64,000 nt of DNA. Origin: Arabidopsis thaliana (taxonomy: Eukaryota > Streptophyta > Magnoliopsida > Brassicales > Brassicaceae). Under the pieces are notes generated by a model. That model saw only the letters and a program-made list of their open reading frames with translations. It was not told the DNA's origin and did no database searches. Of this stretch, positions 53,307 to 64,000 are shown in pieces (the stretch's first letter is position 1; each line of letters opens with the position of its first letter). The stretch is taken from contig NC_003071.7 in the NCBI RefSeq assembly GCF_000001735.4, positions 12,703,151-12,767,150 on the forward strand, written 5' to 3'. A program made the position numbers and the translations under genes.

Positions 53307-54937
53307 TCAGAAGAATTGGATCTGACAGTTTGATGAAAATCTAGGAAGCTCCATAACAGCATTGGTGATCCTCTGGTACTTGTTATTACCATTCTTATAT
53401 TCTCTGCGCTTCACATCAACACCCACATTGACAGTTTCAAGACATTTCAAATTCTCCAAGAAATGCCTCATTTGTTTCAGCTCTTTACAAGTACCTCGAT
53501 ACCCTGAAATATTTAGCACTTTGACTTGACATGTAGATAAACAACATTCGTCATCCTCCGTCGTCTTCTTCTTTTTCTTCCTCCTCTTAGAGATGCAAGC
53601 GCAGGCGTTCCCGCACATATCTGTTACTTGGTGCACAAGACTCTGAAAGCAAAAGGAATTCAATTAAAAACATTAAAGCTAGGCAAAGAAGATAATACGT
53701 ACGGCACAAGCAAATTCATTTACAATAGTAATCTAGGAAAAGCGAATTGTGTGGTGTTGATCGAACGAAATTGATGATACCTTGATGACTAAAGTTTCTA
53801 GGTTTGGAGATTTGTTGAGGAGAAGTGGCACCACTTGCCAGCCTATTTCTTCGTCACTCTCAAAAGATAAAGTAAGGAGGTTATGAAACACCGGCATTGT
53901 ATCACAGCACAAGTGAAACACCTGGATTTGTAGTCATAACCAAAACAGACATATAATACAAAATGAGACCTTGCTAGCTAGCATACACTTCAAATTGAAA
54001 CAATCATAGAAGAAGAATAGGTAGCAAAACTGACCTCAAGAGAATCAGAAGATAAATGAAGGGTTTTAACATTGCTTATCCCTTTAAGCAAATCCGTAAC
54101 ATCACCAAAAATATCCTCATTCTGATCTACAAGTCTCTCCGGATATCGGATATTGAGTCTAGCTTCTTCAAGGGAAACCAGATCAACCGCATACTGTTTC
54201 GCCACATAACTAGAATAGTCAAGGTACACAAGGCTGGGTATCTGAAAGCAACATTTGTAAGCCTCATAACGTAACTCGGAAGGATTGTCATAGATGTTCA
54301 GCCGTTTGATGGAAGGACTCGATACGAGCCCTTTCCAAGCCGGGCATTGTGTCTCATTATCATAATGTAGGAATAATTCCTCAAGCACAGGGCAGCCAGA
54401 GATGAAATTCTGATACATCAAAGTATCTGTAAACTCCACTGAAACTAGAGAGAGTGATTTAAGCGCTGGAAAAAACACTCTCCCAGGAGGAAGACGACCC
54501 TCAGCATAAAACCCACCGCATATTGTGAGCTCAAGAAGTGTATTGCTCGTGAAGAACTCAGTGTCTATACGATGCATATGTGCGGTCTCCAAGTGAAGAT
54601 CCAAGAAGCCGCGATCGAAGACAGTGCGTATCCAACTGTTCACCCGAGAAGCGTCATTGTGAAATGCACAATTTAGGGAGAATCTCTTGACGGTGGTAGA
54701 ATTGCTTAAGAGAGCAAGTGTTCTGTCCACAAAATCACAGAAGTATTGATGATTACCATATGCGTCATTCAAATCAAGGTTGTCTACAAGCTCGAGCAGA
54801 TTCCTCCACCTTTTGGACAGAACTGATGTGCAAGCAGCACGATTTGTGCAAAACAATGATAAGATTTTGCCAAGAATCTCATCTGGTAGACTGCTAATAT
54901 AATCTCTAGAACCCATATCTACTCTTTTGGTAGACAT
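53307..54937 (-). CDS. F-box/RNI (LRR-type) protein, intact paralogue
   Basis: Probably AT2G29930. Exons 54035-54937, 53781-53921 and 53307-53642 join in frame to 459 residues. The start used is [12 protein letters not shown]; the internal MGSRD at 54916 is where the neighbouring paralogue starts and may be the true one. F-box [20 protein letters not shown] at about residues 13-55; LRR-like segments [33 protein letters not shown] and [13 protein letters not shown]; then [20 protein letters not shown] (exon 2); C-terminus [11 protein letters not shown]-like ([12 protein letters not shown]) to SSNCQIQFF. Such proteins are SCF receptors with unknown targets. It is a tandem duplicate of the gene at 48.1-49.7 kb, same strand and exon structure. 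Confidence 0.88.
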
Positions 54938-55299
54938 ATATAGGTTAGGATTATAAAGAATCTATCAACAACAAAATCCGATCTAGGGTTAGGGTTACAA
55001 GTTCAGATAGTTTAAATCAAAAGGAGAAACCTAGACAGTGAAATCAACAGAATTGAACGAAAACATCAAAGAAAAATCCTCTAAAGCTAGGAGCCTAGGA
55101 CATGCAAGATTACTTCAAGTTCAAGACGATGTAGATTGTGGTCGAAGATAAAGATGTAGACATGTAGTAGAAGTAAACTTACGATCGGAAAGGAAACCAA
55201 AGGAGGAATCCGCAAGCACGACGAGTCTGACAGGAGAATCGAAGAAGAAGCTTGATGAGCAAGGAATTTGAGAGAGTGGAAGAGCGAGAACGCAGCTAT

Positions 55300-56988
55300 T
55301 TATAAGTTGACAGTTTCCTTTTTTTACACGGCAAAACCCTAAAAAGGATCCAAATCTCTCGTCGATTTTCTACGGCCAACTGTTTCCGTCGAATATCCAT
55401 CATTGTCCTCAACTGCAGCTTGGGGTTTTGCTAAATGCTAAGCTTAATATAGAGTCTTGATTAATTTTTCTATAAAACTATTGTTTTTTGATAATGGGTT
55501 TTTAATATAAAAAGCATGAGACCAAAGATATTACAAGCCCACCAAGATCCACTTTTGCTAAACTAGAAATTAAACTATGAAACTACAATGAACAAACCAA
55601 AAAAAAAAAAGTACTAATTCGAATAAGTGTTTGTACATTCACGTTGTTAGGATAACTTCAAGCGATATAGAATTTATTACATCAAAGCGTGAAGTTTTTA
55701 TATTATATTTTAAGACAATATATTTTAACGAGATTATTCCAGAAAATATTGCCGAATTTATCAGTAAACGATAATGTTACGATTACGTACGAATGAATGT
55801 AAACCTCTTCAATTTCGTGTCTATCTCGACTAAAAAAAAAAAGAAATAACAATTTCGTGTCTATCTATAATATGAGTTGGATAGCAATTATAAAAGTAAT
55901 TGGTATGGTTATATAAAGGCAATGGACATCTACTAATGGAAAAATCATGAAAAATAAACTAATTCACACAAACCATACCAAACAACATGCAATAATAATT
56001 TTCCCAAATTTTAACAAGAAAAACAAACCACGTAATCTACCTATTTATACCTTCATCGGAAAAATGCGAATAATACAGCCCAACACGAATACTATTTCTA
56101 GACACTAAAACAATCCTATCTTTGGAAATTACAGGTCACAGAAACATTTGCTTCCAGAAGATTTTTCCAGTTCTACAAGCCATCACCGTTTTATAGTCAA
56201 GTTCCTTTTCGTTTTTTTTTTTATTGGTTTACAAATTAAATTTTAACAGTAATAAAACGCACTAGTGGAATATGAACAACACATTTGTTAAATCTCTTTA
56301 GAAGCTTTGCTGTTTTTTCTTTCACCTTTGTCCTCAAGTAATTTCAAGTTCAACATTTCGTTAAATCTTTTTTGAGTATCAATTTGGTATCAATTTCCCA
56401 AAAACACTCCACAAGCTTTGTTTTTCTTCTTTCCCTTATTTGTCCTAAAGTAATATCAAAACACTAAATAGAAAAAAAAATATTTAAGTTGACTGCATTA
56501 AATAAAAATCATCAACTACTTAAATAAGTATCTTATTATCACCAGAATTCAAATACAAATTCGATTAAAAATAGTAAAATTACTACCAAATTATCTTTCA
56601 AGGTAAAAAAAAAAACCTTCTAGAAGAAAACAAACTTAGAGTAAGAACAGGACAAAACGAACTCAAACTCAAACTCCTTTTATACCCTCACTCACCAAAA
56701 CCATAACACAAAACAATAAGGATACTATAGTCCTTTCAGTAGCAAAAAAATCAGGGGTAATATAGTCATTTACATTACCTTCAAATATGCCCGGGATATA
56801 TGCACGCTTTTATATGCAGCGTAGACACCTAAACTGAATCAGTCTAACAGAGAGCCCAAAAAATAAAATTCCCCTTCTCTGATTTTTCGGAGCAGAGGAA
56901 AAAAAAACTCAAAATCGGAGAGATAAGAACAAATCTCAAATCTGAAAATTCTCGATTTCGATTTCGATCTTCTCGTCGTGGTTAAACA
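55300..56988. other. Divergent intergenic region between F-box gene and ABCG31
   Basis: About 1.7 kb of AT-rich DNA between two divergently transcribed genes, so it should contain both promoters. A small TTTCGTGTCTATCT repeat occurs twice near 55815-55865. The last 150 bases are the purine/pyrimidine-rich ABCG31 leader. No gene seen. Confidence 0.45.
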
Positions 56989-59900
56989 ATGGCGGCGGCT
57001 TCGAATGGGAGTGAGTATTTCGAATTCGATGTAGAAACAGGAAGAGAATCGTTCGCGCGGCCGTCTAACGCCGAGACAGTGGAGCAAGATGAGGAAGATC
57101 TACGGTGGGCGGCGATCGGAAGATTACCGTCGCAGAGACAAGGGACTCATAATGCGATTCTGCGTCGGTCGCAAACGCAAACGCAGACTTCTGGTTACGC
57201 TGATGGAAACGTGGTTCAAACGATTGATGTGAAGAAATTGGATCGTGCGGATCGTGAGATGTTGGTTCGTCAAGCTCTTGCTACTAGTGATCAAGATAAT
57301 TTCAAGCTTCTCTCTGCTATTAAAGAACGTCTTGATCGGTTTGTTACGACTCTTCGAATTCTCTCTGTTTCTAATTTTAGGGAGAAAAAGTAAATTTTAT
57401 ATATATATATATGGCTCGTTTGAATTTGATACAAATTTTGTTCGTAGAGTTGGTATGGAGGTTCCGAAAATCGAAGTGCGGTTCGAGAATTTGAATATTG
57501 AAGCTGATGTTCAAGCTGGTACAAGAGCTTTGCCTACTTTGGTTAATGTCTCTCGTGATTTCTTTGAGGTTTGTCTTCTTTGTTTTATCTTGTGAGTATT
57601 CTAACACAATCTTTTTTTGATGATTGTATCTAATCTCTGTTTGTTGCAGCGTTGCTTAAGCAGCTTGAGGATAATCAAGCCTAGGAAACACAAGCTTAAT
57701 ATTTTGAAAGATATTAGTGGGATTATCAAACCAGGAAGGTGAATTAAAAGACTGTTTTTAGATTATCGCTATGTCATATGTATGATCACAAGTACTAATG
57801 TTTTTTGCTACTTTTGAAGGATGACTTTGTTGTTAGGACCACCGGGTTCCGGAAAATCGACGTTGCTTCTTGCTCTTGCAGGGAAGCTTGATAAGAGTTT
57901 AAAGGTTAGTTGATCCGTGAAGTTATTAACTATGTTCATCTATATCACATGTAACTTATGTTTGTTATCTCATTTCGTTTTAAAAGTCACGTACTCACAT
58001 GCATGTGTCCTTTTTGTTTTTTGCATCTATGACAGAAAACGGGTAACATTACCTATAATGGAGAGAATCTTAACAAGTTTCATGTTAAAAGAACTTCAGC
58101 ATATATAAGTCAAACAGATAATCACATTGCTGAACTCACTGTTCGTGAAACTCTTGATTTCGCTGCGAGATGTCAAGGCGCAAGCGAAGGATTTGCAGGT
58201 TTTTTCTTATTTGATGTTACTACTCACTATGTAAACTTCTTCATCAAGTCATAGATTCTCAAATATTTTCTGTTTTGATGTTGTGTAATTGTAGGTTACA
58301 TGAAAGATCTAACCCGATTAGAGAAAGAGAGGGGTATACGTCCTTCTTCTGAGATTGATGCGTTTATGAAGGTTAGTATCATATAGCTCAATAATCTCTC
58401 ATGTTTCTTGATCACACAACAAAGTTTTGACACATGCTCTCTGTTATTAGGCTGCTTCTGTCAAAGGCGAAAAGCATAGTGTTTCGACAGATTATGTGCT
58501 TAAAGTACTTGGTCTTGATGTATGTTCTGATACAATGGTTGGTAATGATATGATGAGAGGTGTTTCAGGAGGTCAAAGGAAAAGAGTTACAACAGGTCTT
58601 TTCTCACTCTGTTTACTTATCTATCTCACTTAGAATTATACACCAGCTCTGTTTTGCTAATTGATAAATTTGACACAATGCAGGAGAAATGACTGTTGGG
58701 CCAAGAAAAACGTTGTTTATGGATGAAATATCTACTGGTCTTGATAGTTCAACAACTTTCCAGATTGTCAAATGTATCAGAAACTTCGTTCATCTAATGG
58801 ATGCAACTGTTCTTATGGCACTTCTTCAGCCTGCACCAGAAACATTTGACTTGTTTGATGACTTAATTCTTCTATCAGAAGGTTACATGGTATATCAAGG
58901 TCCTCGAGAAGATGTGATAGCCTTTTTTGAGTCTCTAGGATTCCGTCTCCCACCGCGTAAAGGTGTGGCAGATTTTCTCCAAGAGGTATATATCTAAACT
59001 CTGTTCTTTAATTTGAGTTTTAGTATACTCAAACTCAATCTATTATAATGTTGGTATGCAGGTGACCTCTAAAAAGGATCAAGCTCAATACTGGGCAGAT
59101 CCTTCGAAGCCATATCAGTTCATTCCTGTCTCAGACATAGCGGCTGCATTCCGTAACTCGAAATACGGGCATGCTGCGGATTCCAAGCTGGCTGCACCAT
59201 TTGACAAGAAATCTGCGGATCCTTCAGCTTTATGCAGAACAAAATTTGCCATTTCAGGATGGGAAAACCTTAAAGTTTGCTTTGTACGAGAATTATTATT
59301 GATCAAACGGCACAAATTTCTTTACACTTTTAGGACATGCCAGGTAAATATCTACATCTTTTTGCTGCATTTGTAAATTTGGCATCATCTAGAGTATTGA
59401 CACTTAGGTTTGTTTCCATGACATTGGTTTTGTGTGGCTTTTGAATCAAGTAACCAATAAATTTTGTCTATACCATAAGCCTAGGTCTTCATTTGCGCTT
59501 GCTTCAATTCTGCTTTTCTAAAATTAGTCTTATTCTTATATATATGCACCATTATGTGATACAATTTGCATCACTATAGTGACATCTTGACGTAGATATT
59601 ATTCAAATGTCCTTAGATAAAATTCTAAGATTCTGATCTAAAACATTTTGTGTTCCATAAAGGTTGGATTTGTGGGACTTGTCACAGCGACAGTGTTCTT
59701 GAAAACTAGATTACACCCAACAAGCGAACAATTTGGCAATGAGTATCTATCTTGCCTTTTCTTCGGGCTAGTCCACATGATGTTCAACGGTTTCTCTGAA
59801 CTACCTCTCATGATATCGCGTCTCCCGGTTTTTTACAAGCAAAGGGATAACTCCTTTCATCCTGCTTGGTCATGGTCTATTGCCAGCTGGCTCTTGCGTG

Positions 59901-62900
59901 TGCCTTACTCTGTCCTTGAAGCTGTTGTCTGGAGTGGTGTAGTATACTTCACTGTGGGACTTGCTCCCTCAGCAGGCAGGTTGGTTATTTATCTTGATAT
60001 TATTATTTCTAAACTTCTTGTTGATTTTTAGTTTTGTAGTCTTACAATAAATCTCTTTTTGTTCTCCTAGATTTTTCCGATACATGTTACTTCTCTTCTC
60101 GGTGCATCAAATGGCTCTCGGTTTATTTCGTATGATGGCTTCTCTAGCAAGGGACATGGTCATTGCCAATACATTCGGATCTGCAGCAATCTTAATAGTG
60201 TTCTTGCTTGGTGGATTCGTTATTCCAAAAGGTTAGTTATTACTACTACTTCACTATTTCTTGTATAAAAGAAATTTATTTGTTGGTTAGTGTTGCTAAA
60301 ATAAAACCTTATCATTTCTTACAGCTGATATTAAACCTTGGTGGGTTTGGGGTTTTTGGGTGTCGCCGTTATCCTATGGACAACGTGCCATTGCGGTCAA
60401 TGAATTCACAGCCACACGGTGGATGACGGTGTGTTCATTAATCTTTTTGTTGAGTTAATATTACTTTGTTAGAATATGCATGCAATGCTTAACTATATAC
60501 TTTTAAACATCATGCAGCCATCAGCTATATCTGATACTACAATTGGACTCAACCTTCTAAAGCTACGTAGCTTTCCAACGAATGACTATTGGTATTGGAT
60601 TGGAATCGCGGTTCTCATTGGTTATGCAATTCTATTCAATAACGTAGTAACTCTCGCCTTGGCTTATCTTAACCGTGAGAGTCTCTATTGCTAATGGTTC
60701 TTTCGTCTAGATATCTGTAGTATAATATTGTGAAGCTTAGCTCTTTTGTTTTTTCTCTTGCAGCTCTAAGAAAAGCTCGAGCAGTTGTTTTAGACGATCC
60801 CAATGAAGAAACTGCTTTAGTAGCAGATGCAAATCAAGTAATAAGTGAGAAAAAGGGAATGATCCTTCCATTCAAACCATTAACAATGACTTTCCACAAT
60901 GTCAACTATTATGTTGACATGCCAAAGGTTAATTTCACTTCTCTGTTTTGCTTTGGTAGTATCAGCCTTTATCTATGGTTGCATTAAAGTTTGTTTGTTC
61001 GGGAAATCTCAGGAAATGCGTTCTCAAGGTGTACCAGAGACAAGACTACAACTGTTATCAAACGTGAGTGGAGTGTTCTCACCTGGAGTTCTTACAGCTT
61101 TAGTTGGATCAAGCGGTGCGGGAAAAACTACGTTGATGGATGTTCTTGCGGGTCGAAAGACAGGTGGATATACCGAGGGAGATATTAGAATCTCTGGTCA
61201 CCCAAAAGAACAACAAACGTTTGCTAGGATCTCTGGATATGTTGAGCAGAACGATATACACTCTCCTCAAGTCACAGTTGAAGAGTCCTTATGGTTTTCG
61301 GCTAGCCTTCGTCTTCCTAAGGAGATCACCAAAGAACAGAAAAAGGTCAGTATGAATGAGTTTTACCTCATTTGGTTCCGAATATGGATTGTTTCACTAA
61401 CATATATTTTCTTGTTTTGTTAGGAATTTGTGGAACAAGTCATGAGACTTGTAGAGCTTGACACTCTGAGATATGCTTTAGTAGGTTTACCTGGTACCAC
61501 GGGTCTTTCTACTGAGCAGAGGAAACGTCTAACAATTGCGGTTGAGTTAGTAGCAAATCCATCAATTATTTTCATGGATGAACCAACATCTGGACTTGAT
61601 GCAAGAGCAGCAGCAATTGTGATGAGAACTGTTAGAAACACTGTTGATACTGGAAGAACAGTGGTTTGCACCATTCATCAACCTAGCATTGACATTTTTG
61701 AGGCCTTTGACGAGGTTTGACCTAATTTTGCTTGGATTACAAGAATAGTTATGAATTGTTATCAGTCGATGATCTTAATAACGTCTGTACCTTTTTTTTT
61801 TTGCTTAACCTTAAAAATACAGCTGCTTCTAATGAAACGAGGAGGACAGGTTATATATGGTGGGAAATTGGGTACACACTCGCAGGTTCTGGTAGATTAC
61901 TTTCAGGTACTTACTTGTCCCTGCCTTTTCCTATTCTGTTTTGATCTTCGCACTTACATACTTGTGCACCACGTTAAATATGACAAACCCTAAACCCTCT
62001 ACAGGGGATTAACGGAGTACCTCCAATCTCAAGTGGTTACAATCCAGCAACTTGGATGCTTGAAGTAACTACACCTGCTTTGGAAGAGAAATATAACATG
62101 GAGTTTGCAGATTTATACAAGAAATCTGACCAGTTTAGGTAACTATCACAATCCTTAAAGCTACATTTTCAAAAACATAAATCAAACCATATACTGTGTA
62201 TTTTAAACAGAGAAGTAGAGGCAAACATCAAGCAACTCAGTGTTCCACCAGAAGGCTCAGAACCAATAAGCTTTACATCAAGATACTCACAAAACCAACT
62301 ATCTCAATTTCTACTCTGTCTCTGGAAACAGAACCTTGTCTACTGGAGAAGTCCAGAATACAATCTCGTGAGATTAGTCTTCACAACGATCGCTGCGTTT
62401 ATACTGGGAACAGTTTTCTGGGACATTGGTTCCAAGAGGACTTCCTCACAGGATTTGATCACCGTAATGGGAGCTCTCTACTCGGCTTGTCTGTTTCTTG
62501 GAGTTAGTAACGCTTCATCAGTACAACCAATCGTTTCAATCGAAAGAACAGTTTTCTACAGAGAGAAAGCCGCTGGTATGTATGCTCCAATTCCATATGC
62601 AGCAGCTCAGGGTCTTGTGGAGATACCTTACATTCTGACCCAAACCATTCTCTACGGTGTCATCACATACTTCACCATTGGCTTTGAAAGAACGTTCAGT
62701 AAGTTTGTACTGTATTTGGTGTTCATGTTCCTCACATTCACCTACTTCACCTTCTATGGCATGATGGCGGTTGGTCTCACCCCGAATCAGCATTTAGCCG
62801 CTGTGATCTCCTCTGCGTTTTACTCTCTCTGGAATCTCCTATCCGGTTTCCTCGTCCAAAAGCCTGTAAGTATTTAATATCACTCTATGAGAGGTAGCTA

Positions 62901-63305
62901 ATATAGTTATGCATTCGAACAATCGAGAACTAAGTATTGATGGATTATTGTTACTAAATTTGATTCTTGACTAATCAGCCTTACCACATTTTGAACCCTT
63001 ATAATCTTTAACCCTTTGTGTTTGTTTTGGTAATTCAGTTGATTCCAGTGTGGTGGATATGGTTCTATTACATATGTCCAGTGGCGTGGACACTACAAGG
63101 AGTAATCCTTTCGCAGCTTGGTGACGTGGAAAGCATGATCAACGAGCCATTGTTTCATGGCACGGTGAAGGAGTTTATTGAATATTACTTCGGCTACAAG
63201 CCAAACATGATTGGTGTATCTGCTGCTGTTCTTGTCGGTTTTTGTGCTCTCTTCTTCTCAGCATTTGCACTTTCAGTCAAATACCTCAACTTCCAGAGAA
63301 GATAA
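56989..63305 (+). CDS. ABCG31: ABC transporter ABCG31 (pleiotropic drug resistance type)
   Basis: About 20 exons from ATG 56989 ([20 protein letters not shown]) to the stop ending at 63305; matches AT2G29940 (PDR3). Early exons: 56989-57338, 57448-57568, 57650-57738, 57820-57904, 58036-58198, 58295-58371, 58451-58595, 58684-58985, 59062-59343, 59663-59979. Full-size (NBD-TMD)x2 layout: NBD1 Walker [10 protein letters not shown] (exon 4), signature VSGGQRKR, Walker [11 protein letters not shown]1 from about 59.66 kb; NBD2 Walker [10 protein letters not shown], the degenerate PDR signature [16 protein letters not shown], Walker [16 protein letters not shown]2 from 62.2 kb ([20 protein letters not shown]). 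Ends [10 protein letters not shown] plasma-membrane exporter; the family member is reported to export abscisic acid in seeds and to help deposit pollen-coat steryl glycosides. Confidence 0.95.
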
Positions 63306-63800
63306 AAAAAGTCCTGTGGGACTAACTTTGATATTTTTGGCCTTTTTCACTGGTGTTCCGTTTTAAGAGTAGTTATGATTCTTTTTAAAGTTAGTTTTTG
63401 TGGACATTGACGAAAAAAACAAACCTAAAATATAAGATTCTGTTTTGCTCTAATTAGGGTTTTATAGTTTTGTACACTGGATGTGTGGTTGATTCTGTTT
63501 TTTCCGTGTTTAGGGTTTATAGATCAATTGCTGTCGTTCGATATTGTTGGGGTTTTTTGTTCGTAACCTTTCTTTCATAAAGATTAATTTCTCATGTAAA
63601 ATAAAATAATGTTTTGTGGTTTAATTGGTTGTGTATTTTGGAACAGTTTTTGTGGATGTACCAAAGTGAACACACTCTCCTAAACGACGACCTAACACCG
63701 ATTCACGCAAATCAAATGAGAGAAAAAAACTCTCTGATAAGTAAAAAATAAAATGTTACCTAAAATCTTTCTTCAACTAACCCATTTTGTTCCTTGAATA

Positions 63801-63808
63801 TATATAAA
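63801..63808 (+). promoter_or_regulatory. TATA box near the right edge
   Basis: TATATAAA lies 40 nt before an ATG at 63848 and about 30 nt before a CACACACACAC stretch that could hold the start site. It may serve a small transcript or a gene beyond the window. Confidence 0.35.
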
Positions 63809-63890
63809 GAGAGACCCATCGAAGATCTCTTCACACACACACACTCCATGGAAACACTTTTTCTTGTTTCACTTATGCATTTTCATTTTA

Positions 63891-63967
63891 GTTTTCGGCT
63901 AGGCTTCGTCTTCCTAAAGAGATCAGAAAAGAACAGAAAAAGGTCAGTATGAATAAGTTTGACCTCA
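63891..63967 (+). pseudogene. Displaced fragment of an ABCG31 exon-intron junction
   Basis: GTTTTCGGCTAGGCTTCGTC, CCTAAAGAGATCA and GAACAGAAAAAGGTCAGTAT follow 61294-61370: the 3' end of the NBD2 exon that ends KEQKK, plus the first ~23 bases of its intron, with few mismatches. It sits in the same orientation 2.6 kb downstream of the parent, directly after TTTCATTTTAG, which looks like a splice acceptor. A 34-codon open frame (63848-63952, METLFLVSLMHFHFSFRLGF and on) runs through it in a non-ABCG31 frame; I cannot support it as a gene. Confidence 0.8.
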
Positions 63968-64000
63968 AGAGAGCAAACCAAGAAAATATATCTTTAATGA

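Noticed and set aside
1-64000. tRNA, rRNA or snoRNA genes
   Set aside because: I saw no cloverleaf or box-motif arrangement that I could support by eye; a covariance-model scan would be decisive.

Overview
The window reads as a nuclear euchromatic stretch of a Brassicaceae plant. Proteins, gene order and lengths match Arabidopsis thaliana chromosome 2, roughly the AT2G29730 to AT2G29940 interval. Locus names are recalled from gene order and protein recognition, not from a search. Exon-intron structures were read by hand from GT/AG sites and reading frames.

Layout. 0.5-9.5 kb: three plus-strand family-1 UDP-glycosyltransferases (UGT71D1, UGT71C2, UGT71C1), a small secreted X8-domain gene on the minus strand, and the decayed 3' end of a further UGT71C copy. 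9.7-12 kb: an intronless DYW-class PPR editing factor (OTP81/QED1). 12.1-35.3 kb: a head-to-tail, minus-strand array of F-box/Kelch genes: six intact, one decayed (34.2-35.2 kb), and one 'ghost' unit whose gene position is held by a RING gene. The units carry copies of the PPR gene's 3' end, so the array seems to have grown by unequal duplication beside that gene. Inside the array are a multi-exon cysteine-rich secreted peptide gene (17.7-19.3 kb) built from tandem 36-39 nt exons, and an unrecognised gene with tandem symmetric exons (31.3-33.5 kb).

35.5-38.6 kb is transposon-rich: a probable Mutator-like non-autonomous element filled with an AAATCTGT-type repeat, a MITE remnant and a truncated NIP aquaporin gene. 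From 39.4 kb come ordinary single-copy genes: a Myb/SANT-like protein, villin 1, and an intronless presenilin. They are followed by two tandem minus-strand F-box/RNI genes, the first with a one-base exon deletion, which flank a 66-bp coding-like minisatellite. Last is the ABC transporter ABCG31, with a small displaced fragment of itself at the window's right edge.

The strongest candidate for something undescribed is the 17.7-19.4 kb peptide gene. A ~290-bp unit holding a signal-peptide exon and a 36-nt exon was repeatedly duplicated. The result is a secreted eight-cysteine peptide preceded by a string of 12-13-residue modules, with at least two usable signal-peptide exons.
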